This document shows positions 22,967 through 35,738 of a stretch of DNA of 64,000 bases, piece after piece. Each line of letters begins with the position of its first letter. Position 1 is the stretch's first letter. Source of the stretch: Lycium barbarum (taxonomy: Eukaryota > Streptophyta > Magnoliopsida > Solanales > Solanaceae); assembly GCF_019175385.1 (NCBI RefSeq), contig NC_083339.1, positions 113,817,601 through 113,881,600 on the forward strand, read 5' to 3'. The notes under the pieces are model-generated. The model saw nothing but the letters and a program-made list of their open reading frames with translations, was not told the DNA's origin and did no database searches. Made by a program: the position numbers and the translations under genes.

Positions 22967-23640
22967 TTGTTAAATTTGCAATGTCTTGTAATAATAATTA
23001 CTATTGTTTGTGTTTGTGAAATTGGACTTTATGACATTGTTATGTTGTTTCTGTTAGTAAAATTGGTTTAAATGATATGTTGATCTTGCTCAAATCACCA
23101 ATGTATGTTCTGTGGTTTTGCAATTTCTGAACAGTTTTCACCAAGTAAAAATTCTGTTGCAACAGCTGTGTAACTTGTTGGGATTTTGCCAACCAGATTA
23201 TGTACTTGTTGCAGCAACTAACTTAACTTGGTTTTCCAACAAGTGACATGACTTGTTACAGTAAGTTCCTATAGTGTTTTGAGTTTTTACAACAAATGGA
23301 ATGAGTTGTTGCAGAAAGTCCTTAACTTGTTTCATCCAACAAATAGAATGAGTTGTTTCATCCAACAAGTGATATGACTTGTTCAACAGCTATGTTACCT
23401 GTTGCAATAGATTATGTACTTGCTGCAACAGGTTAAACAACTGCTGCAACAGATTATGTACTTGTTGCAACAGGTTATGCAACTGCTGCAACAGATTATG
23501 CAATTGTTGCAGAAGATTATGTAATTGCTGCAACAGATTATGCAATTGCTGCAACAGATTATGTAATTGCTGCAACAGATCATGAAATTGCTGCAACAAC
23601 TAGGATATAAGTTACATATGTTTAGTTATTAATAGAGGGA
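22967..23640. repeat. Palindrome-rich spacer downstream of the element B transposase
   Basis: From about 23155 it holds many TTGTTGCAACAA variants. At 23400-23600 a period of about 27-30 bases (CTGCAACAGATTATG and relatives) gives long meaningless repeat ORFs on both strands. No real gene. Confidence 0.8.
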
Positions 23641-24365
23641 ACCAATGATATTTAGTGTTAAACAAAGGGATTCAATGATATTTAGTGATCAATATATTTA
23701 TCTACTAACATCCTTAATGGATTAGACGGTAATTTCATTGATTTGATGGGAAATTCTAAGCGTATACTTCCCAAATCGAGCGATTGTTGGTGTAATTTGA
23801 TGAGAACTACTTAATTCACCCATATTTAGGTGTAAACAACGAAAATCAATGATATTTATTGTTTACTAAATGTTTCTAACCAATTTGATGGTAATCTGAG
23901 TCAGGACATATGATCAACTAAGCGTATACTTCCCAAATCGAGCAATTGTTGGTGTAATTTGATGAGAACTACTTGATTCACTCATATTTAGGTGTAAACA
24001 ACGAAAACCTATGATATTTATTGTTTACTAAATGTTCCTAACCCATTTGATGGTATTCTGAGTCGGGACATATGATCAACTAAGCGTATACTTCCCAAAT
24101 CGAGCGATTGTTGGTGTAATTTGATGAGAACTACTTGATTCACCCATATTTAGGTGTAAACAACGAAAATCCAATGATATTTATTATTTTTTAAATGTTC
24201 CTAACCAATTTGATGGTATTCTGAGTCAGGACATATGATCAACTAAGCGTATACTTCCCAAATCGAGCGATCGTTGATGTAATTTGATGAGAACTACTTG
24301 ATTCACCCATATTTAGGTGTAAACAACGAAAACCAATGATACTTATTGTTTACTAAATGTGAAGC
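23641..24365. repeat. 162-bp tandem repeat, four copies
   Basis: AAGCGTATACTTCCCAAATC recurs at 23758, 23920, 24082 and 24245. The unit also holds 'TTTGATGAGAACTACTT' and 'ATATTTAGGTGTAAACAACG'. It is unrelated to the palindromes on both sides of it. Confidence 0.9.
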
Positions 24366-25042
24366 TTTTAAACAGGTTACTCATCCGTTACAACAGATAA
24401 TGCACTTGTTGCAACATATTATTAACTTGTTGCAACAACTAACCCATCTGTTGCAACAAATTACAAACTTGTTGCAACAGATGGGTTAGTTGTTGCAATT
24501 TCTTCAACAATTGAAAGATTTGTTGCAACAACTGACTCATCTGTTGCAACAGATCACAAACTTGTTGCAACAGATTATCAACTTGTTGCAACTTCTAAAA
24601 CAGCAGTTAGATTTATCGCAACAACTAACCTATATGTTGCAACAACTGAACCATCTGTTGTAATAAATTTACATCTTGTTGCAACAACTGATGCATCTGT
24701 TACAACAGATCACAAACTTGTTGTAACAGATTATCAACTTGTTGCAACTTCTTCAACATCAGTTAGATTTGTCGCAACAACTGACGCATATGTTGCAACA
24801 ACTGAACCATCTGTTGCAACAAATTACAAACTTGTTGCAACAACTTACTCATCTGTTGCAACATATTAAAAACTTGTTGCAACAGATGGGTCAGTTGTTG
24901 CAACTTCTTCAACAGCTGTTAGATTTTGTGACTTGTTTAAAACTACTGAAACCACTGAACATAATGTATTGAACACAACTTAAATAATGAACACCTAATA
25001 CATACTTAACAAAATGTCTTAGAAAAGTACTGAACACCTAAT
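24366..25042. repeat. Dense TTGTTGCAACAA palindrome array in element B
   Basis: Between 24380 and 24930 nearly every 20-30 bases is a variant of CTGTTGCAACAG or TTGTTGCAACAA, in longer blocks of about 130-150 bp. The Leu/Gln-rich plus-strand ORF at 24739-24972 is its translation. The array ends a little before the solo LTR. Confidence 0.9.
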
Positions 25043-25047
25043 ATATA

Positions 25048-28000
25048 TGTTGACACCCAATTTTGTCCCGCCTCTCTTCCAAAATACCTATTTACGCTTC
25101 TAATATTTTTAGAAAAAAATAAAATATATAGTTATTTTTTACTAAATTATTAGCCTTTTCATTATTCTATTACAGTTACTATTATTATTATTATTATTAT
25201 TTATTACTATTATTATAATTCACAATTTTATCATTTCGGCATTTTACCAGCTTATGCACACGCATCGCATTTATTCTTGCATAATTAAATAATAGTATTT
25301 ATTTTACTGTGGACTTTCGAAATATTATTGCACGGCTATTACAACGCCATTTTTTATCTGAGCATTAATGATTGCATATTTCATATTGAGCAATATTTAA
25401 CACAAGTTATTTATACAGGTCTTTTTACTCAAATTTAAAAGCCAAACTATTTCTTGCACTCGGTCCGTATTTTTGATTTATCGGATTCCAAATCAAGTTC
25501 AATCAACTCATAAATATTTTCTGACCAGCCTATATGTTTTACCCTAATTTTTAGACCAGTCCATGTTTTAATTCGCTAGCCCATTCTTTTAATACCCGGT
25601 CTAAAAATTGACCCAGTCCACAAATGGACCGGGTCTGACCCGTTTTACACAAAATAAGGGAAACCCTAAAAGGGTTTCCCCTCATTTTTTCTCGCCCGCC
25701 GCCCCTGCTCCTCTCTCTTCTCCCTCTTCTCCTTCTCCCTCATCTCTCCCACGTTGCCACTGCCACCCCACTGCTCCTCTCTCCCACGCCTGCCCCCCAC
25801 GCTTCTGCCACCCTCACGCGTCTGTCACCCCACTTCCCTCTGTCCCCCTGCTCCTCTCTCTCTTCTTCGCAACAAACCCTAGAATCGCCCTATAAATAAT
25901 CGTTTCTAAGTCATCAAAGGGAGGATTTTTTTGATTCGGAAAACCCCCAAGAAATCCCCCTGCAAAGTATTTTTTTTAGCTGTCACAACATCACTTAATA
26001 TAGATTCAAAAATACCAAACGTTTTTTTGTTTATTCTCTATTGGCTGTTTCGGATCCGAGTGGATACCAACTTGGAGTTCGTGGTGTTTCGAAGTAGATC
26101 GAGGATTCATACCCACTTCGCTGCACCCGAAGAAGGTAATTCTCCCTTTTATTTTTATTCTTTTATTTTATTTTATTTTCTCTGTTTCATGATCGATGTG
26201 TTGGTTTTGAAACACATGGATTAGTTAGATTAGTTTAGTCTCATGTTTAGCTAAGTACGCTGTGTTAGTTTGATTAAACTGGATTTTCCATTAGACTGAT
26301 GTGGGATTTGAAGCATGCCTATTTGGTTTTTGTTGGTTTTATCATAAGTCTCGGGTTGTAATTCAAAAGAGTTAAAGGTATTCTAAACTCTGTCTAGTAT
26401 CTATGAATTTGCACTAATGCTTTGTTGGGTCTGATAAGAATGTTTGAAGTCCCCTGTTAATGGAATCTGTTAGTCTTGTGCCGTATGACCCTGTATGTAA
26501 CTCTGTATGCTTGCTCTCATTAATTGTATGTTTGCTTGCTTCTGTTTGTTGTCTGTTAAACTGGGAGTTGATGATAAAGCATAGACTTAAGGGTAGTCTA
26601 AAAATGAGGTAAAATGCTGAAAGGCTGATTTGAAAGAAGAATTGCATTTAATATATAAATAAATAAGAGTGTGATGTTATACTCAAGCAGGATATAGATT
26701 GTAAGCATCGAGTAAATTGGTTCAGTTGTTCAGGATATGTATCACTTGGGTTTCAATGAAATCAATTGGAGAGTTTTAAGTTAATGGAACCAAGTTTCGG
26801 GTGCGAAATCTTTATAATCTGTTCTGGGGTTTGAACCACTGAAATCTTTGGTTTTCTTTTTCTCGTGAGGAATATGTGACATGTATTTTCTGTCCATTAT
26901 GAAACAGATTTAATTTTCATGATTTGCATGAGGCCAAAAGACATCATGCATGGTCTTAAAAATTAATGACAGTAGCCAGTAGTATTTTATCTTTGATTAT
27001 CATTTCCTTTCAAAATTAGTTAAGTCATAGTCTTAATCATGGGCTGCTTTCTCTTTGTTCTGGTAATTTTGAATATGACTATTAAGCATGTATTCATTTT
27101 GAAGAAGAAGGAGTGTTTTGCCATTATTTGAAGTAATGTGAAGCTTCCATTTCAAGCAAGTATGATAAAATGTGCATAACAAAACCATTCCTTTGAGTGA
27201 TTTCTTCACTTGCATTCTCATTGCTTTTGATTGCTATCCTGCTGGGCAAAAATACATGATTAGGGAATTCAGAATGCTTGAAATCTTTGTTTTTTTCCCC
27301 CCCCTTTTACACCTTTACATTAGGCTGATGAAGAATTCCATGAATGTCATATTAAAGTTCTTCCCTTAACAACTTGGCTGCTGCTCATAGGATAAAATAG
27401 TTCTAAGCTTTGAATCTCTTTGAACTGCTGTCTTAATGTTTGTTTCTTTGACGAGCCCATTGTCATGGCTGTTTGTTTGGGTTACTGAATCGTGAAAGGA
27501 TAGAGCACACAGAGAATTGTTGTTGTTTGGTATACTTTGTCATTGAAAAATTTGTTGTCATTCGATAGGCACCGGTTATTGTTCTTTCTTTTAAAAGACC
27601 TGATCTTGGTTGGCATTCTAGAATAGCTGGTGGTTTATCGTCGCTGCTCGACAGCACTAGTTGCTACTGGTTGCATTTTTCCTATAGATCTGATCAGTTG
27701 GTGCATTCTCATATGCGAATGAAATATATTATGCCTTGTTATCTCGTTATGTTGCGGATTGTTTTCTCACACAAGTGCCGCCTATTATGTATTTATGTGT
27801 TGTAATGGTTACACCTTAATTACTGTGACCTTTTCCCTGAATCTCTGACATATGCTTTGAGATGTTTTCATTCATTGATTATGTGATATTTTCTTTTAGT
27901 TACTGCTCTCCTTATTAAAAATCCAAACTATTTTTTCCCATTTATTAATCCTTTTCTTTCCTTCCGTTTCATGCATGATCATCATATACGGGTCCGAGGG

Positions 28001-29222
28001 GCTTGTTCTTTCTCCATATCCGGTGTTGGGCTAAAAGCCCAATGAAATTTCTTCCGCGTCCCACTAGTCCGCAGCAAAACAAAACAAAAATGGGAATTCT
28101 AGGCTAAGGTCCAACAACAATTTGGTCGCAGCAGCTCCAAAAAAATGGGCTGAATCCCATTTAAATTATATTTTGCCCTTTTATTTTATTTACTTTGCGC
28201 ATATCAATTTGTATTATTCAACTAACTCTTTGTTTGTTTTGATTATTAGTTTAGATAAATCCTAATTAATTAGTAGGTTTAGCTTTAGTAATGGGTAGTT
28301 AATTTAAGGAAAACCAACGATCAGTTCCACAAAATTCCATTTTTTTTTCTTTTTATTAAAAAGTTATTTGTGGTATCCGTAATACTTACTTCTCATTAAT
28401 ATGCAAAAAATAAAAAATTCAAACATATTTTGAACAACTCTTCGAATTTTGAGTCAATCACGCATTTCTTAATTAAGCATAATGGATAAAAATAATAAAA
28501 AAATGAATAAAAGAAATCTATTAATTCTTTTATATTTTATTCATATTTCTAAAATTCAAGTTTAATTAATACCTCATTGGTTAGTTCGTTCAGATGTTTA
28601 TCGCGTGAATTTGCATCTTCTTCTACTTATATATAAATCATCATATTTTGCAAACTTCATTTTTATGCTACTTCTTTTGAAATTGTTAGTAACTACTATA
28701 AATTTTATTTCAAATAGCATCCTAAGATTCTCCTTTATATAAAATATTAGTCTTACTTTTAGTAGCCTCTATTTTAAAGCCTTAATAACCTTTATAAGTC
28801 TTATTCAAAAAATGGCGTTTAAAGTTTTCTTTATACAAATTATTATATTCTTCTGTAAATCTTATTTTAATTAACATGATTTTCTTCTTAAAACTTTAGC
28901 CGTATTTTAAGTCATTTTCTAAAATTTAAACACTATATTTAACTTTAATTAATTAACCTAAGTTGGTCGGATAACCGTAAGTTAACGGATTCTAAAGGAT
29001 GCCTAACCCCTTCCCTTTAGGATAATATAGAGCCCTTACCTAGAATCATACTGGTTAAGCAGACTATTAATCGAGGTTTAGTTTTAACTTTACCTTAGTT
29101 AATATTTAGGTGTCCTAATTCACCTTTAAAATCAATTAGGTGGCGACTCCTTAAAACAAATAAATAGGAATCACCAATACGTCATACTCCTAAATAAAAC
29201 CCGGTTAAAATGGGGTGTGACA
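25048..29222 (+). mobile_element. Solo LTR (4.2 kb) of a Tat/Ogre-type retrotransposon
   Basis: Begins TGTTGACACCCAATTTTG and ends GGTTAAAATGGGGTGTGACA. It is flanked by the duplication ATATA at 25043-25047 and 29223-29227. The complete element at 46259-63211 has LTRs of the same type (sense start TGTTGACACCCAATTTTG, end GGGGTATAACA), including the 'GCACCCGAAGAAGGTAAT' segment. No internal region is attached, so this is the product of LTR-LTR recombination. It lies between the two genes of element B. None of its ORFs looks real. Confidence 0.9.
25891..25898 (+). promoter_or_regulatory. TATA box of the solo LTR
   Basis: TATAAATA follows the CT-rich 25700-25860 segment. The same element, TATAAATA after a pyrimidine/purine-rich block, is at the matching place in the related LTRs at 46-63 kb. 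Confidence 0.55.
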
Positions 29223-29338
29223 ATATACTTAAATTACATAATGTCATAAAAAAACTCCTAATATATACTTAAATTGTTCAACAGGCCACATTTTGGCTCC
29301 AAAAAACGCAAAATCAATGAACTGTTTATCAACCCATC

Positions 29339-31898
29339 TTAGGGCTCCAACACCTTTTCAATGACACCTAATGCCCATCTCCATTGCATCCTCCCTACAG
29401 AGTTGTCGCTGATTAGACTTTCAGGTTTTGTCACAGTTGTGTCGGTAAGCAAAGCCTCCATAAAAGCAATTGACCACGAACCACATGCCTTACCAGTGAC
29501 ATTGCGGGGGAGATTCTGTAGCCTATTGAATTCCCACGATTCATTGAGTAACTTTGCAGGCAAGTGTGCGAACATTCCACTTTGTTGCAATAACTTGAGC
29601 CACAATTCCATTGCCGGCTCCATGAAACAAAAGAAATCAGATTCTTCATAGACAGGAACGTTGCAGTCATACACATTTACCACTCCCTCTTCAATCATGA
29701 ACTCGAGAGTGAAAAAATGTGTGACATTAATATTCATCACTGTTAAAACCCTCTTTGCACCAGCCCACGAGCAGCCTCCCGGGTAGGGTCTGACACCCCT
29801 ACAATAATTGACCATATCATCATCCCACTTGAATTCAGCAAATCTAACCTTCAGAGACATGACATTTGGAACTGTACTCTCTTTTGTCAATTCTGCGTAC
29901 CTCTTGGACATGTTGTTGTAAAAGTTGAGGTCCAGGATTATGTCAGTGGAATCATAGTACTCAGGGAAATTGATTTGCCTCATACGCATTAGAAGCAGGA
30001 CTTCATCTACATACTAAAGTAAAAGTAGTAAAACAGTTAGTTACTTGGTGCAACAAATTCAACAAATTATCTACTTGTTGCAACAGCTAGTTAACTTGTT
30101 GCAACGGATTATCTACTTGTTGCAACAACATACTGAATTAGATAGATATATACAAGTGTTGAAACTTACCCAATCCTCCCACCAAATTTCCATGCTTGTC
30201 AGAGCCTTGAAGTCTGCTGCTCCAAATTCATGCATTGAGTACATGGTTCTCCCACTCTTTTTGGACTTGATTGCAGTCTCAACCTTTTTCTTTCTTTGGG
30301 CATGTACAGGCTCGAAAATGTCCACCTTCTTTAGCACTTTTGGCCCAACATCAAGAAGAGGAGTCTCAATTGACTTACTAGGAGTAGCAACAGATCTTCT
30401 TGATCTAACTGATGCAAGTGCCATGGAAATTGTTTTGCCCCTCCTCCGAGCATGAACAGGAGTATAAGGTGAGGAAAGATTCTTTGATGGTTTGATACCC
30501 CTCTTGGATATCAACCTCTGCATAGAAGTGTTTATGGCTTCTTGGGCCTACACCAATTCCTCCACCTTTCTAATCAAATTATCCATTTTGTCCTTGCAAG
30601 TGGTGCACTCACAAGCACATGAGGGCACCTTAGAAGTACCGGCACCAACATCAACAAATCTTCTACCACTCAATCCACCACTACTAAAATTACCACCAAA
30701 TCCGGAAAAATCACTCAATCCAGGAACTGGAGTAAATCCACCAATATTAGCATCATCATCTTTTAATTTTTCCCCAGCAATACTTGCTGGGACATCATCA
30801 CCACCACCACCAACAACAACATCAACAGGATGAACAACACCACCAACAGCATCAGCACCACCAACAACATCGACAACAACATCACCACTAGCACCAACAA
30901 CAACATGACCACCAGCAACATGACCACCACCACCAGCTACAATATCATCAACCCTAGTGATGGCTGTCACTCTAGCCAATTCCTCTTTGAACCCATCAAT
31001 CAGTCTGTCAGGCACAGATTCTATGGGCACAAAGGTGACAAGGCATGGCATCTCCAACTCTCTTATTGTTGGGACAAGCCATGGGTTCACAACCTACAAC
31101 AAAAAAGTAGATATATCATAACAGTGCTAAATCATAAAAAGCAAAACCTATTTAAAACAAGTTAACAAGTTGTTGCAAAAGGTTACTCATCTGTTGGGCA
31201 ATGTCCAACAGATAGGTAACTTGTTGCAGCAGGTATCTCATCTGTTGGAAAATTTCCAACAGATGGGTAACTTGTTGCAGCAGGTTGCTCATCTGTTGGA
31301 TATTGTACAACATATTAGTAATTTGTTACAACAGATTATTGTACTTGTTGTAAAAACTTACTGTAACAGATTCAGAAGTTATCAAATTAGTAAATAAAGT
31401 GATATGTTGCAACAGCTGTGGTACTTGTTGGAAATTGTCCAATAGATTGTCAACTTGTTGCAGCAGGTTATCATCTGTTGGACATTTTCCAACAAATGGG
31501 TAACTTGTTTTAGCAGGTTACTCATCTGTTGTAAAAAACTAGTTGCATGTTATAACAGATTCATCTGTTGGGTAACTTGTTGCAACAGGTTAATTATCTG
31601 TTGGACATTGTCCAACAGATGCATAACTTGTTGCAACAGATGCATGTGTTGTTTCAGCAGATTATAAAAGTTGTTGCAACACCTAGTCATCTGTTGTGTT
31701 CTAATGCTTACAGCTTCCTTAGGGGGGTTGAAAAGGTAAACACTCAATTTTGTGTTGTTCCTGGCAGTGAGCCATCTAAGAATTCTTGGATAGCTACCTT
31801 CTTTGGAGTATTCCTTTACTTGATGCCTGAGGTGAGGAATGGCTTCAAATGCCCAAGCCTAGAAAAAAAGATGCCATCAAAAATCAAAATAGTGATTG

Positions 31899-31930
<32 letters not shown>

Positions 31931-33196
31931 GGTAAAACATTAAAGAAAATTTACCATGAAATCCCAAGGGAAGCCATATAGGTTTTGTGTCTTCCCCGTT
32001 GGCTTCAAATCCTTTATCAAATATTCAACAGTCAAGCTAAAGCTTTGGAAACCCCAGGCATAATTGTTGAAGGCATCATAGTCCTCAGCAAGTTTAATCA
32101 ATCCAAGCGGTATGTTGTAGTTTACGTCTCTTGCCCAAAGAACATTATGCACAAACCAAACTAAGCACAGTGCCTCCTTGTACTTTTTTGAGAAAGTTTT
32201 AGACTCCAAGTCTTGCAATAATTTCTTTTAAGTGTAGCTCTTTCCCACTAAGTTTACCAAAGAGACATCATTCTTAGCTTTGGAACCCTTTGCTTTCTTG
32301 TCTGCCTTGGGCGTCCCGGCTGGCTTGGTTAATACAACAGTAGGAAGAGGCTCACAAGGATAACATCTCAATCCGGTAACTATGGCAAACTCCTTCATGC
32401 CACAGTAATTGATCCAAATCTGATCCTTTCTATCACAAATAATCTTACGCTTCAAAAGCTCAAAAATCATTGTCATTTGAAATTGGGCACTGGTATCTTC
32501 AGGAAAATCTAAATAGAGCCCAAAGCAGCTAGCCCTAAAGAAATTCTCCAACACCTGCTGCCGGAGAATGCCCCTGAAGGTGTCAAAGCCCTTGCCCATG
32601 GTTGATCTAACCACAAAATCACCAGACAAATCCTTATTTCCATTCAGCGGCATCGTCACGCCGTACTTTTCAATGCTGAAACTCTTGACGACCTCCTTAA
32701 TTGAAGGTATATTGGGATCTGTGGCAATACTAGAAGACTCAACAAGATTGGCATCCACATTATGTTTCCTTTTTCTTCTTAACTCAGCCAAGATCTGATC
32801 TGTTGATTCTTTTTCTTCTTCATTACCATTTTCAGTTTCTGCATCTTCTTCACCTCTTTCATCCCCTTCAGCTCCTTCATCCCCTTCATCTCCTTCTTCT
32901 TCATCTCCTTCAGCATTTTCTTCATTTTTTTCATCTCCTTCAGCAGATTTTTCATCATCTTTTTCACTTTCTTCTCTAGTTTCTTTACTTTGTTCATTTT
33001 TATCACTTTCTTCTTCATGCCCAATAGAGGTTTCGTGGGTTTCCTCTCTTTCTGAAGCCCCAGTTTCACTAACTCTTTCCTCATTTGTTGATTGACAAAT
33101 AGCAATCACAAGTTTATCTAATGGTGTTTGCACCTTAGCTCTTTTACTACTTTCTCCCTCAGTTGGTTTCTCTCCTTTTCTTTTAACTGGAGCCAT
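29339..33196 (-). pseudogene. Element B Ulp1-like (C48) peptidase gene, four exons, two in-frame stops
   Basis: Exons 33196-31955, 31858-31712, 31093-30170 and 30013-29339. All borders are GT/AG with phase 0, 996 codons in total. The start MAPVKRKGEKPTEGESS leads into a very acidic Glu/Asp-rich segment, then a DUF1985-like domain (GMKEFAIVTGLRCYP; AFEAIPHLRHQVKEY). A middle part follows that is Gly/Val/Asp-rich (from GGGHVAGG-like text), with a CACECTTC cluster and a basic region. The C-terminal peptidase domain shows THFFTLEFM (His), VYDCN (Asp) and KACGSWSIAF (Cys). The catalytic triad is intact, unlike in element A. In-frame stops: TAA at 32230-32228 and TAG at 30550-30548. With no frameshift the gene decayed recently, or is read through. 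Introns are full of TTGTTGCAACAA palindromes, exons are not. Confidence 0.85.
31160..31700 (-). repeat. Intronic palindrome array in the element B Ulp1 gene
   Basis: Lies in the intron between exons 2 and 3. It has CTTGTTGCAGCAG and CTTGTTGCAACAG repeats, and longer perfect or near-perfect inverted repeats at 31239-31265 (arms CATCTGTTGGAA / TTCCAACAGATG) and 31596-31620 (arms ATCTGTTGGACA / TGTCCAACAGAT). Confidence 0.85.
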
Positions 33197-34616
33197 TTTA
33201 TCTACACACAGGAGATAGAAAAACAGTTTTAATTGGTTAGTGCAACATTCAAAGTAAAAAGGGAAAAGGAATATGTTGCGGCAAGTAATCAGTTGTTGCA
33301 ACAGATTAATAATATGTTGTAACAAAATACGAAGTTGTTGCAACAACTTATTGCTTGTTGTAGCAGAATCTTAATCTGTTGGAAATAGAAAAACAGTTGC
33401 AACAGCTTAGCAACTGTTTTGATTTTTTACAACAGCTTGTTAATATGCTACAACAACTGCTTCAGTTGCTGCAAAAACCTCAACAATTGTTTTGATTTTA
33501 TCCGGCAGCTGTTGGATAAAATCAAAACTTTTCCTAAACCATAGCATGACAGCAACAACAACAACAAAAACATCTAAATTTAACTACAAAACATCTATAT
33601 TTCACTACAAACACACAACCATCACAAATCTCACTCACAACTTAAACAAAATACACCAAATAGGATTTTTTTTAACCATGCAACCTCAGCAGATGTTTGC
33701 AACTGTCAAACAAGTGCTGAATTTGCTGCAACAGCAACAGCAAAAACATCTAAATTTAACTACAAAACATCTATATTTCACTACAAACACACAACCATCA
33801 CAAATCTCACTCACAACTTAAACAAAATACACCAAACCATGCAACCTCAGCAGATGTTTGCAACTGTCAAACAAGTGCTGAATTTGCTGCAACAGGCAAC
33901 CTCAGTTGTTGGAAAACATCAACAAAATTGCAAGCCTTTTTTTTCTAAACAACAAGGAGAAGAAGAACAAAAACAGCACCAAAAACCATAATTTCACAAC
34001 CACAACCACTATTTACAAACTCACAAACCCCAACAAGTGCAACAAATACACGAAACTACAACAAAACAAACAACATTCAAGAAAAACCCATGCTCTTCTT
34101 CATCTTCTCTAACCAAAATCATCATTTTCACACTCTGATTTCAAAACCCTAACTTTTGAACCAAGTGGAAAAAAAAAAGCTTACCTGAGAATGAATAGAC
34201 AAGCAACAGCAATGGAGCGAGAGAGAAATGAGCAGCAACAGCAGCAATGGAGAGAGAGGAACGAGCAACAACAATGGTGGCCACCGGTCGCCGGTTTTTT
34301 ACAGCAGCAAGAGAGAGAGAGAGACAGAGATGAACTGAAGAACTGTTTTTTTTTAAAATAAAATGAAGAAGTAGTTAGGGTCGTGGGGGAAGTGGGTTGG
34401 AAGGATTTTTTGTATAATGTGTGTGGGTTGGAAGAAGTTTTTGTATAATGTGTATGGGCTTTTGTGTATTTTGTAAAAGATTATAAGTTTTAAAAATTAT
34501 AATTCAGTCCCAATTTAAGTTAATCACATTTTTAAGACAAGTTTGACCTTGACTGGTCAAACTTGTCACCATTTCTAATTATAAGACTTTTTTGTTACCA
34601 TAAGTTAAATCTTCCC
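33197..34616. other. Leader and right subterminal region of element B
   Basis: It holds TTGTTGCAACAA palindromes (33270-33500), then a tandem duplication of about 160-176 bp (33551-33735 and 33737-33895; shared text CATCTAAATTTAACTAC and CAGCAGATGTTTGCAACTG). Purine-rich GAGAGA sequence at 34300-34330 and an AT-rich end follow. On the minus strand this is the promoter and 5' untranslated region of the Ulp1-like gene. Near the end, TTTGACC...GGTCAAA at about 34540-34565 is a short perfect inverted repeat. Confidence 0.6.
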
Positions 34617-34631
34617 AGTTTATTGACATAA

Positions 34632-35738
34632 TTAAAGAAGGCTGGAAGAAAAATCAAACCAGTAGTCACATGAATATCTTATGGAAGAAGCTGCACCACA
34701 TTAAACCTGCGTTCCAAGAACTCAATGTTTAAGAATTTAAAGGCATCTCTCAGAAGATAGTAGTGGCAAGGCAGGAACTACAATTCATTCAAGAGCAAAT
34801 GCGAAACCACTATTCAGATGTTTTACAAGATATGGAGAAAACTACCCTGCTGAAGCTGGAAAAATGGTCTTTAATGGAAGAGAATGCCTTGAAACAAAAA
34901 TCTAGAGCTCAATGGGTCAAACTTAGAGATACTAACTCGAAGTATTTCTCAGCAATGATAAAAGAGAGGGTTCATAGGAAACAGATCTTAGAATTACAAG
35001 CTTTAATAGGAGCAGCACTCACGGATGCAGAAGAAATCAAACAAGAAATTGTTGATTTTTACAAAAGCTTGATGAGGTCAGCTAAACATTCTATTCCAGC
35101 AGTTAATAAGATGGTAATGAGAAGCGGACCACAAAGAATTGATCTGTGTTGTGCAGTTACTGAAGAAGAAATTTACAAAAGGTTATGCTCTATAGGGGAA
35201 GACAAAGCTCCAGGTGTGGACAGTTTCAATGCATGTTTTTATAAAAAAGCTTGGCCAGTAATCAAAGAAGACGTCATCAAGGCTATTCAACAGTTATTCA
35301 CTACTGGTAAGCTGCTTAAGGCCTTTAATTGCACTGCAATCACTCTAATCCCCAAAACTGCAAACCCTATCACAGTGAAAGAATATAGACCAATAGCTTG
35401 CTGCACCGTGGTGTATAAATTAATTGCAAAGGTGTTAGCTGCTAGAATGTAAGGTATTATGGCTTCAGTGGTCAGTCAGGCTCAATCTGGTTTTATACCA
35501 GGTCGGAAAATAGCAGACAACATTTTTTTAGCTCAAGAATTGGTCAAAGGATATACTAGAAGAAATATTTCCCCCAGATGTATGCTGAAAATAGACCTCC
35601 AAAAAGCTTACGATTCGGTGGAATGGCCATACTTAGAGCAGGTGATGAACTGTCTGGGCTTTCCTTCACAGTTCACTAAATGGACAATGGAATGTGTGCA
35701 AACTGTTCATTATTCAATTTTAGTTAATGCAGAACCAG

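Larger units (their letters stand above)
19093..34616. mobile_element. Element B: second Ulp1-carrying MULE, 15.5 kb, inserted in the LINE
   Basis: The boundaries come from the interrupted LINE frame and the 9-10 bp duplication AGTTTATTG (19084-19092 / 34617-34625). The ends are weakly inverted: TTTTAATTATAGGTGACAAA at the left, and on the minus strand TTTAACTTATGGTAACAAA at the right. It contains a plus-strand MULE transposase (20599-22966), a minus-strand Ulp1-like gene (33196-29339), arrays of TTGTTGCAACAA palindromes in all non-coding parts, a 162-bp tandem repeat and a nested solo LTR (25048-29222). The gene order is the opposite of element A. Both genes are only lightly damaged, so the insertion is fairly young. 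Confidence 0.85.

Noticed and set aside
19789..24930. CRISPR-like look of regularly spaced palindromic repeats
   Set aside because: Plant nuclear DNA, no uniform repeat/spacer pattern and no cas genes; spacers are also repeated.
23390..24972. Long Leu/Gln- and Cys/Asn-rich ORFs on both strands
   Set aside because: They are translations of the TTGTTGCAACAA tandem sequence; absence of stops is due to the repeat unit.
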